A stretch of 42,558 nucleotides of DNA from Verrucomicrobia bacterium SCGC AAA164-M04 (GCA_000383735.1 KB912119.1:1-42558); one strand, 5' to 3'. Numbered from the stretch's first letter, positions 16,192 to 25,739 are shown. A program made the numbers and translations. The notes: generated by a model not told the origin, from the letters alone.

Positions 16192-18620
16192 CAGAAATGC
16201 CGGCGATACATATCAAGAGTTTTTTCAGCCGCTTGTTTCCACGTCAAATTATTAACCACATAGTCACGATTGGCCTCGCCCATTCCCGGCCATTCCGATC
16301 TCGTAAGACAGGCTTCCACGAGCCCATCTTTTATACCCTCCACAGTGGGCTCAAACAACCAGCCGCCACCCGCATCATCAACATGGCTTGAGACCCCGGC
16401 ACGTTTTGAGACCAAGACCGGACGAGCTGCGAGCATCGCTTCTACAATACACAAACCAAACCCATCAAAACGAGAAGGAAGAATCACGACATCTGCCTCT
16501 GAATGAATGACTAGCGAGTGCTCGGGCCGGGGTCCGGTAAAGAACACCCGGCCCTTCAGACCCAACTTCAAAGACAGGTTCTCTAACTCTTCTCTGTCCT
16601 CCCAATCATTACCCGTGAGGATCAGGTCAACCTCATTAAAAGATTCCTCCCTCACGAACTGGCCGAAGGCTTCAACTAGCAAGTCCAATCCTTTGTGATT
16701 ACGATCCATTCTTCCTATAAACTGAATGCGCACGCGATCCCCCGTTCCGGGTATTCTTACTTGGTCTGGAATTTCTGAAATCGTCTCAAGTTCACAGCCA
16801 TTTGGGATGACCTCTGTAGGAATATCAAATCCCAGTTCGCGGAGCGGCTTTTCATGTTCACCAGCCAATAGCTGAACCGCTACTGCGTTTCTGATTGTTC
16901 TCTTCTCAAAGACGTGCCAAAAAACCCACTTCCTCAAAGCATGGTGCTGAGTGAGCTCAGGGACATAGGGATCATGCGGCACAAAAATGAACGGAATACC
17001 AATCCGCGTTAGATGACGACGTAGCATTCCCACTTTGGGGTGATAGGCCCCATGAAACACCACTCCATCAAGCTGATGAACATTGTTTTCGAGATCCAAA
17101 ATTAGATTTTTTGGCAAGCTCATGGGATTCCGAGAATCATGGGGGTAATGAAGTAATTCCTCATCTCCGGATAGATTCTTAAGCTCTGTCCTCAATGTAA
17201 TGACAGGACAGCTACGTGGAGAAATGAGATTCATTTCCTTGGACAAACCACGACAATAAGCGGAAATACCCTCAACCGAAGGATAGTGCGGAACGAACTG
17301 AGCCACCCGTAAATGCCGGCTCATGTCAGCTTCAAATGACTTCTTCTTTTCTCCCCGTAAATAAGTCTTTAAGTGACCAAAGACATCTTCGATGACATCT
17401 TCAAGGCTATCGTTGACATTGATCAATCGCGCTCGCTCTCCAAGCCGTCTTTCCAAATTCCGGTAGAGAACCAACTGTTGGCTAAGAACATCCATGGGAA
17501 TTTCCCTTTTCCGCGGAAGAATAATCTCCGGGTCCCCAACCAGAACGAACACAAGCTCCGGTTCGGGGAATATCTTAAAGACCCGGCGAGCTAGGCCTAG
17601 ACCCGCGCCGTAACGGTATCGGACCGGATCTACCAACATGTCATTGTAGTAACGGTCAGAAATAACCAGAGACGTTTTTGCGCGAGCGTGCTTCAGCACC
17701 GTAAGCGAAGCCAGCCACCAGTCCCAAAACAGGACTCCTAATTTGACTGTCGAAGAGAGCCACCCTCTTGGTGGATCCGCATGCGGATTACTTACCGGTT
17801 GCCCCAAATCTTCACGACCTTGGACTCCATACGGTCTCCAATGCAAAAATTTCTGCTGTAATCCCATGTGATTCAGCTTCTCGGAAACTCCCTCAATGAC
17901 CGATGACTTTCCACTCCCATCCGGACCCACAAATGCAAGCATCGGCAGTTGAGGTTTTAAGTGATGGAGGGCTTCACACCACCAATGTCGAACAACACCG
18001 CAAATCGTATCGCCTCCGGATCTCCTGAACTGTTTCCATTTAAGAGCCCTTCTAATACTCTTGACGTGCTTCGCACTCTTTCTCGCGTCACCTCTCAAAG
18101 CCCATTCCATCATTTCATCGGCCCATCCAACTCCAAGCGCCCATTCAAGACTTTGATAAAAACAATCGCGATCTTCATGTGCAGCCCTCGTAATTATTTC
18201 ATCATATTTCTCTTTGTAGAACCCCCCCCAAAGTAGACTTGTTAGCCAGGAAATGAAGCCATCATGACCCAACCGAGGCCTTCGGATCCCATCCGGCCCA
18301 ACGACTGCTGCGGCAATCACGGCCTCCGTATCAGCATATCTAAATCCATTCCACTCCAGCGATGGCAGAACATCAATCTGTCCCCATTCATAGTATCTCT
18401 GATGGACGTATGTCCGAGTTATTTTAACCAGAGGAGTCCCTAATTTTTCTTCAATCCTCAGACCCAATTGATCACCACCAACCTCAAGAAAATCATAATC
18501 ACCCCCTTCATCTTCGCTATCGAAATCATGTGGTCTTAGCAGAATCGTTCCGGGAACGTCTACAAAATCAATAATTCTCTTTTTAGTCATGAACCAGGAA
18601 TAGTTTGTTTCAATAATCAA
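16191..18620 (-). CDS. Three-part fusion: nucleotidyltransferase-like + P-loop kinase + GT4 glycosyltransferase
   Basis: 809 residues from a TTG at 18620 (GAGGG ten bases upstream); ATG at 18590 is the alternative. Residues about 20-150 look like a nucleotidyltransferase-fold domain: GGDYD at 39-43 gives D-x-D, a third Asp lies in GQIDVLPSLEW, and a LLWGGFYKEKYDEI block follows. Residues 225-425 are a thymidylate-kinase-like P-loop domain: GPDGSGKS at 232-239, SDRYYND near 321, and a lid-like RKRE. Residues 433-809 are a complete GT4 enzyme: FVPHYPSVEGISAY, FIGRMDRNHKGLDLLVEAF, and LPSRFDGFGLCIVEAM with Asp in the first acidic position. An internal ATG at 17324 marks the domain boundary and could give a separate glycosyltransferase. 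The substrate phosphorylated is unknown; dTMP kinase function is not implied. Confidence 0.8.
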   Translation of the reverse strand: MIIETNYSWFMTKKRIIDFVDVPGTILLRPHDFDSEDEGGDYDFLEVGGDQLGLRIEEKLGTPLVKITRTYVHQRYYEWGQIDVLPSLEWNGFRYADTEAVIAAAVVGPDGIRRPRLGHDGFISWLTSLLWGGFYKEKYDEIITRAAHEDRDCFYQSLEWALGVGWADEMMEWALRGDARKSAKHVKSIRRALKWKQFRRSGGDTICGVVRHWWCEALHHLKPQLPMLAFVGPDGSGKSSVIEGVSEKLNHMGLQQKFLHWRPYGVQGREDLGQPVSNPHADPPRGWLSSTVKLGVLFWDWWLASLTVLKHARAKTSLVISDRYYNDMLVDPVRYRYGAGLGLARRVFKIFPEPELVFVLVGDPEIILPRKREIPMDVLSQQLVLYRNLERRLGERARLINVNDSLEDVIEDVFGHLKTYLRGEKKKSFEADMSRHLRVAQFVPHYPSVEGISAYCRGLSKEMNLISPRSCPVITLRTELKNLSGDEELLHYPHDSRNPMSLPKNLILDLENNVHQLDGVVFHGAYHPKVGMLRRHLTRIGIPFIFVPHDPYVPELTQHHALRKWVFWHVFEKRTIRNAVAVQLLAGEHEKPLRELGFDIPTEVIPNGCELETISEIPDQVRIPGTGDRVRIQFIGRMDRNHKGLDLLVEAFGQFVREESFNEVDLILTGNDWEDREELENLSLKLGLKGRVFFTGPRPEHSLVIHSEADVVILPSRFDGFGLCIVEAMLAARPVLVSKRAGVSSHVDDAGGGWLFEPTVEGIKDGLVEACLTRSEWPGMGEANRDYVVNNLTWKQAAEKTLDMYRRHF

Positions 18621-18860
18621 TTCGTCAAAACCCTCAGCTACTTTAATCGGGACTCCTCTTATCGAACCAAAATAGAGGTGAACTCAGCTCTCTTAAATTT
18701 AGGTAATCTAGGGCAACTCAGGTGTCTTATCAATTTCATCAAAATAATTCTAAGAGGAAGGAGATTTGTTACAACAAGGACAAGGCAACCTCTCTATTAT
18801 TGATAATCTTTAGGAACGAAGCTGTGGCTGAGAATATTTTCATAATCGGAATGAGGCTTA

Positions 18861-19952
18861 TTAATAACGAGCCGCTCGGATGACAGAAGAATATCGTTGC
18901 TTCAATATACTGGATTTTTTTTTGAAGAAATTGAGCAAAAATACTTTCAAGTTTTTAGTGCTTTCTAAGTTGCTCCGCGAATCGAGCCCTTGGGATTTCC
19001 AATAAATCTGATCATTTTCATCGCGAGCCACCGTAATCTCAGCTTTGAGCCCGGCGGGAACGGGGGTATTTGCAAAAACTAAAACAACCTGAAGACAGGA
19101 AAGTCGGCACCAATGCCTCGCCTTTTTTTGAGATGAATTTTCAACAACTCGGACGTCCTGATAAACGAGTTTGCGAAATTCTTCCGTAATTTTCTCAAGT
19201 AACTTTCGCGACTCACCATCATCTCCAGAAGTAAGCTCAATCACCGGGGCCCCTTGTCGCGGAAAAAGATTTACCACCCACTGTTTTTGGAATGCGCTCG
19301 CAAGACGGGCAATTGGACGCTTAGTCCAGATAGCCTTTAAAAAGCACCTTCTCCGAAATGAAACGAGCTCACTTTCTAACAAAGTAAGATCTTTGCTAGA
19401 TACTGCTTTCACAAGCTCGGGCCAATGACGGCCCGAAAGCCTTGTGAGAATTGAAGGTAAAACCGCTAGCTCTCTTTCTGAAAAATCAAGGTAAGTAGGT
19501 TTTTCACGAAATTTGGTTACTCCCGTTGATAAAGCATGAAGCATAAAGCGCTTACCTACCGCAGCTGCCGGATCTTCATAAAATGGCCCTCTGCGAATCA
19601 AATCTTCCTTGTTTCCAACTTTATCAACCACCCAGGTAAAAGCCCACTGCAAGTGCTTGAAAAGATCGACTTGAAGAGAAATCAGTGAGCCATCTGAGCT
19701 TTCGCGAAAGGCCACAATCCACCAAATCCAACCCTGACGATTTGGCAAAACAACCCACCCAGCCGATTCCAATACCTTGATCACATGACCAACCGCAACA
19801 TTCAAGGAGCCTTCAATAATCAAATCTAAGTCACGCCCAATACTGTCAGGATATCCACCCAAACCATTCGTGACAGCCCACCGAAGTCCGGATTCATTCA
19901 GTTCGCGGGCCACATCTTCAAGCGCGGAGATCTTTTCGAATTCCAAGCCCAT
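18861..19952 (-). CDS. Nucleotidyltransferase-like protein with a degenerate P-loop, relative of the downstream fusion
   Basis: 363 residues; no named family recognised with confidence. Residues about 10-110 resemble the nucleotidyltransferase-like domain of the neighbouring fusion: GRDLDLIIEG gives D41-x-D43, and LQVDLFKHLQW supplies a third Asp, matching GQIDVLPSLEW there. Near residue 235, GAPVIELTSGDDGESRKLLEKI sits where the fusion has PMLAFVGPDGSGKSSVIEGV, but GPDGSGKS is replaced by GDDGESRK, so nucleotide binding is doubtful. The remainder is short and basic and lacks the DRYY-type motif. The gene begins directly after the stop of a GT4 gene and is followed by 240 noncoding bases. It may be a pseudoenzyme or a domain partner of the fusion protein. 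Confidence 0.6.
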   Translation of the reverse strand: MGLEFEKISALEDVARELNESGLRWAVTNGLGGYPDSIGRDLDLIIEGSLNVAVGHVIKVLESAGWVVLPNRQGWIWWIVAFRESSDGSLISLQVDLFKHLQWAFTWVVDKVGNKEDLIRRGPFYEDPAAAVGKRFMLHALSTGVTKFREKPTYLDFSERELAVLPSILTRLSGRHWPELVKAVSSKDLTLLESELVSFRRRCFLKAIWTKRPIARLASAFQKQWVVNLFPRQGAPVIELTSGDDGESRKLLEKITEEFRKLVYQDVRVVENSSQKKARHWCRLSCLQVVLVFANTPVPAGLKAEITVARDENDQIYWKSQGLDSRSNLESTKNLKVFLLNFFKKKSSILKQRYSSVIRAARY

Positions 19953-21089
19953 CTAATCTGACTTCAAGACCTTATAATAACTCTTCTCAATAATACGGCC
20001 AATCACGTTCCACGTCATATGGTCACTGACGATATCAGCTGAAATCTGAAGTAACGAAGTTCGCTTATCGGCACTAAGATTCATGCCTTCTATCAAGCCT
20101 TCTCGAATCCCTTCAGTTGTTGCAGGGAAGACGACTCCCCCCCCTTCTTTAACGAGCAACCCAGCGGGGTCGGAAGCCGGGGTCACCAAACAGAGTTGCC
20201 CGACTGCCATGGCCTCAACCACTGCAAAGGGCAATCCCTCCCAACGACTCGGATAGAGGAAGGCATCAGACGCTTTCATAAGATCAAATTTTTCATTCCC
20301 GTATGCCGGCCCATACAGATGAAAAGAATCTTCAATCTTATTTTCCCGAATCATTTCTCTGATCCGACTCTCAGAACCCTTCCATTCCGGACCAACCAGA
20401 ACGATCCCGAGATTCTTAGCATCAGAACCCAAACTAGCCACCGCAGGAATTAGCATATCAAGACCCTTTTGCTCAATATCAAGCCGCCCCACAAAGACAC
20501 ACACAAAACGCTCTTGAAAGCGTGGAACGGTCCTTTCTATGACTTCCAGATCCACCTTCTCGGGTAACGTTTCGAGATCAATTCCGTTGAGCGCCTCAAC
20601 AATCGGAACCTTAATCCCGTAATGTTCAATTTCGGCTCGATCCCCCACCGATTGAACAAAAGCAGCCCGGTTCATATAGGGTCTTTCAAAAAAATATTTG
20701 TAGGGGAGCTTTATCCAAGGACGACGCTTGAGCAAAACCCGAGCGCAATTGCCATTTGGAGTCACCGCATAAGGAATACCTTTTCCACGCAAGTATTTCG
20801 CCAAACTAATATTTCCCGGCACATAAGCAGAGTGAAAATGACCTATATCTGGTTGAACCTGATCTACGATTTCTCTGACCTCTGGAGGACAAGAAAAGCA
20901 GTTACGAAACGGCTCTACCCGATGAATCGATACGCCTGGGATCTCAATTGGATCCTTTTTAGTCTCGGAAATGAGATGCACTTCGTGCCCCAAGGCGGCG
21001 AGCTCCCGAGTCAAAAAATAAATCGTCTTATCCACACCATTCGCGGTGTCTGGATTACAACGACCCTCAATAAAATGGAGAATTTTCAT
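19953..21089 (-). CDS. Glycosyltransferase family 4
   Basis: 378 residues with the standard GT4 layout: MKILHFIEGRCNPDTANGVDKTIYFL with a Gly-containing acceptor loop, GHFHSAYVPGNI, then CVFVGRLDIEQKGLDMLIPAV, VLVGPEWKG, and EX7E in YPSRWEGLPFAVVEAMAVG. It overlaps the GT2 stop by four bases (ATGA) and abuts the next gene with no spacer, so it is embedded in one translationally coupled run. Predicted to act at the cytoplasmic membrane face in repeat-unit assembly. Sugar specificity unknown. Confidence 0.9.
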   Translation of the reverse strand: MKILHFIEGRCNPDTANGVDKTIYFLTRELAALGHEVHLISETKKDPIEIPGVSIHRVEPFRNCFSCPPEVREIVDQVQPDIGHFHSAYVPGNISLAKYLRGKGIPYAVTPNGNCARVLLKRRPWIKLPYKYFFERPYMNRAAFVQSVGDRAEIEHYGIKVPIVEALNGIDLETLPEKVDLEVIERTVPRFQERFVCVFVGRLDIEQKGLDMLIPAVASLGSDAKNLGIVLVGPEWKGSESRIREMIRENKIEDSFHLYGPAYGNEKFDLMKASDAFLYPSRWEGLPFAVVEAMAVGQLCLVTPASDPAGLLVKEGGGVVFPATTEGIREGLIEGMNLSADKRTSLLQISADIVSDHMTWNVIGRIIEKSYYKVLKSD

Positions 21090-21919
21090 TCAGATTTTTG
21101 GGTGGGAGGAACGATCTTGAGTAGAAACATTTTCGAAATAAATTTATCTCCCAGAATCCATAGTCTCGTGCATTTACGCGCTAGCTTGATCAACAACCGG
21201 CCAATCAACGAGCTCTTCTCATTTTCATCATAATTTAGATAATCTTTTGCAAGCGCTTCTCTCTCTGAGCGATGTCTTGGGGTGAGTTCGCCTGACTGAA
21301 TATGATCGGCAGTTTTGTTATCATCGATCCGGAATGAAACTGTTCTATAATTTAATCGTCTGATCCCTAGCTGGCGGCCTACCCGCAGCATCCACTCTGT
21401 GTCCATTATCATGTGAAAGTTCTCATCGAGGGGGTTTTCAATTAACACCCGACGACGATACAACGATCCCGTGGATGGAGCAGCATAACAACCAATCGCG
21501 GTCATCCAATAATGCCAAATTGGTTGATAAATTGTCCGCATCGTTCTGCTTGCGGCATCTACAAATACAGTATGTCCATACAGCAAATCAAAATCGACAT
21601 TTCCAGATTGTAATATTTTTAACATTTTATCGATGACACCAGGCAGTAGGAAATCATCCACATTCAGCCATAAGATCCATTCTCCTCTAGCCATCGCAAA
21701 TCCCTTATTGAGAGCTTCACTTTGACCACGATCCTTCTCAATAATTCTAACAATTTCAGGAAATTGATCCAGAACCTCAGATGTTTCATCATCCGAACAA
21801 TTATCGACTACGATATGCTCAACAAGACCACCTTCCGAAGGCAAGATACTCCGATGACATTCAGCGAGATGTCTGCCTTGGTTCCAAGAAGCGCTAACTA
21901 CAGAAATTAAGGGTCTCAT
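21086..21919 (-). CDS. Glycosyltransferase family 2
   Basis: 277 residues from the ATG at 21919, chosen because family members begin close to the first strand (RPLISVVSASWNQGRHL). A GTG at 21952 that overlaps the upstream stop would add eleven hydrophobic residues and is a real alternative. GT-A fold: IVVDNCSDDETSEVL holds the first acidic site, DRGQSEALNKGFAMARGEWILWLNVDD the DxD-type metal site, and later WMLRVGRQLG the usual third block. Inverting transferase, donor unknown. The C-terminal 40 residues are basic and may be membrane-associated. Confidence 0.9.
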   Translation of the reverse strand: MRPLISVVSASWNQGRHLAECHRSILPSEGGLVEHIVVDNCSDDETSEVLDQFPEIVRIIEKDRGQSEALNKGFAMARGEWILWLNVDDFLLPGVIDKMLKILQSGNVDFDLLYGHTVFVDAASRTMRTIYQPIWHYWMTAIGCYAAPSTGSLYRRRVLIENPLDENFHMIMDTEWMLRVGRQLGIRRLNYRTVSFRIDDNKTADHIQSGELTPRHRSEREALAKDYLNYDENEKSSLIGRLLIKLARKCTRLWILGDKFISKMFLLKIVPPTQKSE

Positions 21920-21948
21920 AAAAAAGCTAACAAGCAGGCCGCCTACGA

Positions 21949-23550
21949 TCACGCAAATCCCGGACGAGCACCAATCGAGCTTGGTTCAGAACCGAGCGGA
22001 GCTGCAGCAGCTCTCTCTTCAGCTTCTTGAGTGGCTTTATATTCCATCTCGTCCCTAGCAGCTATGCTTTTAATCAAGATGACCATCAAAATATGGAAAG
22101 CGCCGAACCATGATCCTCCGATAGTTGCGGTGATGATTCCTAGCCCCGTCGAAAGCGTCAGAACGAAAGAAATGATCCTCAATTCCTCAGAATATCCATC
22201 ACGTTTCGCAACCTGGTAACTACGCAAAAAGTACCAAAACATCATGCAATAAACTAAATAATAAAGCACACCTCCAAAGATTCCGTACTGGATTAAGACA
22301 GATGGAAGGAGGGCATGACAAGTGCCAGAATTTATGTTTACCATTAAGAAAGACTCTTTATCTCCTACGATTTTTTTCACCTCCGTGTAATCCATCGCAG
22401 TATAAACACTTCGCCCAAAAAGAAGGACCCGCGAGTCATCTTTCCACTCCTTGAGTGCTTCAACAAACAGAGTACTGCGATAGTCTGAAGAGTTTTCAAT
22501 CGATCTCATCGAACTTCCTTTCTCGATCATCACATATTGAAGAGGCCTCGCCACAAAAACAGGCATGTCATTGTTAATGAATTTTGAGAAGATATTCGCG
22601 AATAAAACAACGAGGAATACCAAACACATCGACGCAAAGATGAGAATTATCCGACGGTAGAGAAAAGCAATAATCACGGCATACACTAATGAAAGCAAGA
22701 CTGCCGCTCGGCCTCCACTTACCACCGAGCCAAGTAGACCCAGACCCAAAACCGAAACTACTAAAACCTTCAAAAGTAGCGTCTGCGCCTTGAACCAACC
22801 TGGTTGACAAAGAAAAGCGAAAGCAAAAATAACTGCCGTGGGCGCAAGAACACGCATCGTGAAAACACCCAAGGTCGCATTGATGAGAGGAATGTAAAAC
22901 ATCCCGACATCTGCGGACTCGTCGGCAAGAATGGACATACCACCATATCCTTGCCGGAAAAGATGAATTGTATTAGCAAAATTAAGAACCAAACCAATGG
23001 CAAGAATCCAAATGATAGCGGAGATCGCATTCTTACCCACCCGGAAGGTATAGGGCATTCGAATTGCCAAAAAGAGGACCAAAACCGGCGCAAAGGTCGA
23101 AGCATACGCCTTTAACATATTTTTTGTGTTATAACTACCTCCATCAAATGGGATTGTCCTATTTAAAGCAAAAGTGAGGGTCCCATAGAAAAGTAAGATA
23201 CCCGACCAAATAAATAAGCTTTTCCCATTCACCCGCTTGAGAAAGTAAGGATTTGGATAGGGATTCTTACGCAATAAGAAGATGATTATGCCGTAAAGCA
23301 GCAAAATGGCAGCCGCATAATGTTGGGAGGTTAGCCGGAAACCATAATTCAAATTCACGCCACTCCAGACGAGAAAGAGAACGATTTGCCAAGTAAACTT
23401 ATAGAGAAAACTTAGGTAGAGAAAAAAGAGGGCGACTAATCCGTAAATCGAGAGATCAACAAAACGTGACTGACCAATCACCGAACCGAAGAAAAGGGAT
23501 CCGATGCTAATAAATACAAGGAGCGCTACAAAGGTGATTTTGTTTTTCAT
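21949..23550 (-). CDS. Wzy/O-antigen ligase-like polymerase
   Basis: 533 residues from the ATG at 23550; an upstream in-frame start at 23595 would add 15 charged and aromatic residues ahead of the first membrane segment. Ten or more hydrophobic segments run through the protein. A large loop between late segments (about 110 residues including FVARPLQYVMIEKGSSMRSI and VLLFGRSVYT) is typical of polymerases and ligases, and a cytoplasmic tail rich in Ala/Glu ends it. Wzy proteins join flipped repeat units in the periplasm. Sequence conservation in this class is low, so polymerase is favoured over ligase mainly because the same operon has a Wzx flippase. It is preceded by about 600 noncoding bases. 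Confidence 0.8.
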   Translation of the reverse strand: MKNKITFVALLVFISIGSLFFGSVIGQSRFVDLSIYGLVALFFLYLSFLYKFTWQIVLFLVWSGVNLNYGFRLTSQHYAAAILLLYGIIIFLLRKNPYPNPYFLKRVNGKSLFIWSGILLFYGTLTFALNRTIPFDGGSYNTKNMLKAYASTFAPVLVLFLAIRMPYTFRVGKNAISAIIWILAIGLVLNFANTIHLFRQGYGGMSILADESADVGMFYIPLINATLGVFTMRVLAPTAVIFAFAFLCQPGWFKAQTLLLKVLVVSVLGLGLLGSVVSGGRAAVLLSLVYAVIIAFLYRRIILIFASMCLVFLVVLFANIFSKFINNDMPVFVARPLQYVMIEKGSSMRSIENSSDYRSTLFVEALKEWKDDSRVLLFGRSVYTAMDYTEVKKIVGDKESFLMVNINSGTCHALLPSVLIQYGIFGGVLYYLVYCMMFWYFLRSYQVAKRDGYSEELRIISFVLTLSTGLGIITATIGGSWFGAFHILMVILIKSIAARDEMEYKATQEAEERAAAAPLGSEPSSIGARPGFA

Positions 23551-24157
23551 CGCAAGATAAAATTTAAATTGAAGAAAGTATTTTTTGGGGCGCAAAGAAA
23601 ATTCACGCCCACACGGCTTAGAGTTGCCGATAGAAGATTTTCAGCTACCGAGACAGTATCTAAGAAGACTCGGAACGTTCAACCCATGATTTTTATTAGT
23701 CACCTTCGAAAAATTACTAGATTTCTCTTGTCGCTTACAACCCGAAAGGCTTCCCCGAAGTTTGCTTCCGCCAAAGATTCAAGACGAATCCTGAATTCCT
23801 AAATATCCAAGAAGTTCATAATAATGGAAGTCGCGGCTGAAATTACTACACACTTAGCAAAATCTTCCAAGAAAGTCATCACTATCCGCGACGTCTTCCA
23901 GATTTATTTGATAGCCCCCCGTTTACTGTGTTCGCAATCACGCCTTGCCACCTACTGATCTCAATCGTCTCTTGGTTTAGCAACATTCATAATTGCCTTG
24001 ATTTAAAAGGCTACCATATCTTCCCCCCTACGATTATGAAATCTTATTTGTGGAAGTGCTCCACTGACCCTTGAATTTTTTATCGAAGAGAAACGAACGA
24101 CACGATGTAACTTCTTGAGATAGCTAACACAGTTTAGAGCCAATTACCATCTAACCT
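23551..24157. other. Noncoding gap inside the operon
   Basis: About 600 bases between the AT-rich glycosyltransferase and the polymerase, the longest gap in the cluster. No convincing reading frame with family resemblance is visible on either strand, and I see no clear terminator or transposase remnant. On the minus strand two GGTAGC cores occur (complement of GCTACC at 23644-23649 and 24010-24015). These are shared with the ops element at 42272-42282, but the flanks differ, so I do not call them sites. Confidence 0.5.
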
Positions 24158-25708
24158 TCAACAGCCGATCTTTTTTTGGACCCGTCTCATCAAAATCTTG
24201 AGTCCATTAAAACGTAGGGTCAAAAGTACATCACAAAGACGGCTCATCAATTTACCATAAAAATATGCTCGGTACTTCAGGCGCAATAAAAATTCGGTAA
24301 CGTTCTGCTCCTTATTTAATTCGATGTCGTAATTCTCAAATTTTATTACTATTTTCTTCTGTTTATAAGATAATTCTTCTTGATAAGAAAATCCGCGATC
24401 TATGACTTGGGCAAGATTTGCATAAAAACTTGGTTGATTATAAAGTGTATCAGAAAACTTTTCAGCATTTTCAAAACGATAATCTTTATCATTAATCAGG
24501 CGGGTAGCTTCTCCCTCAAATTCCTCAAATGTTAAAGGTTGCTGATAATTTTCGATATCCAAAAACTGACCTGTTGTGCCAGGGTAAGAGTTCTCACTTC
24601 CAATACCAACAACAGCTTTACCTTGGCTAGTTGCAAATAGGACAACTAAACAACCATTCTGTGGATAAGACTCGAACAAGATGTCAACCTTTCCAATTAA
24701 TTCGTAGAAATCATCGCGCTTCCCTAAATAAAAAAACCGATCCTCAAGGTCATTTAATCGGATAAAGCGATCGATCCAATCCACTTCTTCAACCGTTCCT
24801 GCACCACAGAGGCAGAAGACGAAATTCTCATGGGCATATAGCAATTTCTTAATACTCTGAAAATACTTCAACTCGGGATCTCGAAAATATTTGCTCAAAA
24901 GTGCCCCCGAAAGTCCTATTACTTTATCGCTCGGATCGAAAGGAAGACCCTGAAAGGACACTACACTATGAATCGGGTAAAAGGGGGCTTTTACTATTTG
25001 GCTCGACGAAATTCCACGGCGCTCCATTGTAAGGCGGGCCCCTAACTGGCGGAATTCTAAAAAATAATCACTACATCCCTTTCCAACCCAAAAAGTATGG
25101 TCGTTATGGACAATATAATAACGTGGCCGCCCAATAAGCTTAGAGAATGCGGCATACCCTACGATATCATTTGGCAAAAAATGGAGAAAGCTAAAGTCTG
25201 GGTCAAATCCAATAATTGTCCGATGCAATTGCCTAATCTTCGAGATATGTGAACCTGAATCAAGTATTACTACTTTTACATTAGAAAGAGGTTCGAGTCT
25301 TTGTAACATTTTCTGCCCTTTCACCGTATTTCTTACGTCTTGGACCAAAAATAAAACCTCATAATTATTATCTATAAAATAATTTAGATATTGTTCAGTC
25401 AAAGCCCCAATATCAATAATTTGTCCATTGTAAAGAACCACCCGTTTACAACGGTCACCCTTTGTCTGTCTCGGAAATGTATGGGTCCGTATGATCTTAG
25501 ATGCGATTGTCTCGATCTCTGCCTCAAGATGGCTATCAATAAATTCAGGCAAAATTGGTCGATGCCATGCGATTGAGGCGGCATATTCTGCATGCCGAAG
25601 CGCCCACTCTAGCTTATCTCTATCAATAAGCCTATCCACACGTTGCAAGGCTTTTTGATACGCACGCAAATAATTTTTTCTCAATATTTTATAAGTCATT
25701 CCCGACAT
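24158..25708 (-). CDS. Putative GT-B glycosyltransferase, AT-rich
   Basis: 516 residues. An N-terminal helical segment of about 90 residues precedes a GT-B-like body. A first Rossmann-like half runs from VVLYNGQIIDIGALTEQYLNYF through VVILDSG to YYIVHNDHTFWVGKGCSDY. A second half has VIGLSGALLSKYF, FCLCGAGTVEEVDW, FYLGKRDDFYELIGKVDILFESYP and GKAVVGIGSENSYPGTTG. No clean EX7E motif is present, unlike the GT4 proteins here, so the CAZy family is uncertain. Base composition is clearly more AT-rich than that of the flanking genes, consistent with a separately acquired module. It follows the Wzx gene by 31 bases and is followed by the 600-base gap. Confidence 0.65.
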   Translation of the reverse strand: MSGMTYKILRKNYLRAYQKALQRVDRLIDRDKLEWALRHAEYAASIAWHRPILPEFIDSHLEAEIETIASKIIRTHTFPRQTKGDRCKRVVLYNGQIIDIGALTEQYLNYFIDNNYEVLFLVQDVRNTVKGQKMLQRLEPLSNVKVVILDSGSHISKIRQLHRTIIGFDPDFSFLHFLPNDIVGYAAFSKLIGRPRYYIVHNDHTFWVGKGCSDYFLEFRQLGARLTMERRGISSSQIVKAPFYPIHSVVSFQGLPFDPSDKVIGLSGALLSKYFRDPELKYFQSIKKLLYAHENFVFCLCGAGTVEEVDWIDRFIRLNDLEDRFFYLGKRDDFYELIGKVDILFESYPQNGCLVVLFATSQGKAVVGIGSENSYPGTTGQFLDIENYQQPLTFEEFEGEATRLINDKDYRFENAEKFSDTLYNQPSFYANLAQVIDRGFSYQEELSYKQKKIVIKFENYDIELNKEQNVTEFLLRLKYRAYFYGKLMSRLCDVLLTLRFNGLKILMRRVQKKIGC

Positions 25709-25739
25709 ATTAGATAAAAGAAATCGGCTATTTAAATCA

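Noticed and set aside
16191..18620. Cellular thymidylate kinase
   Set aside because: Only the P-loop kinase fold is shared; the fusion and context argue against a housekeeping dTMP kinase.
20622..21233. Plus-strand open frame of 203 codons
   Set aside because: Shadow of the GT4 and GT2 genes on the minus strand; the composition is that of an antisense frame.
23644..24015. Additional ops sites in the 600-base gap
   Set aside because: Only the six-base GGTAGC core is shared; the flanks differ, so chance cannot be excluded.
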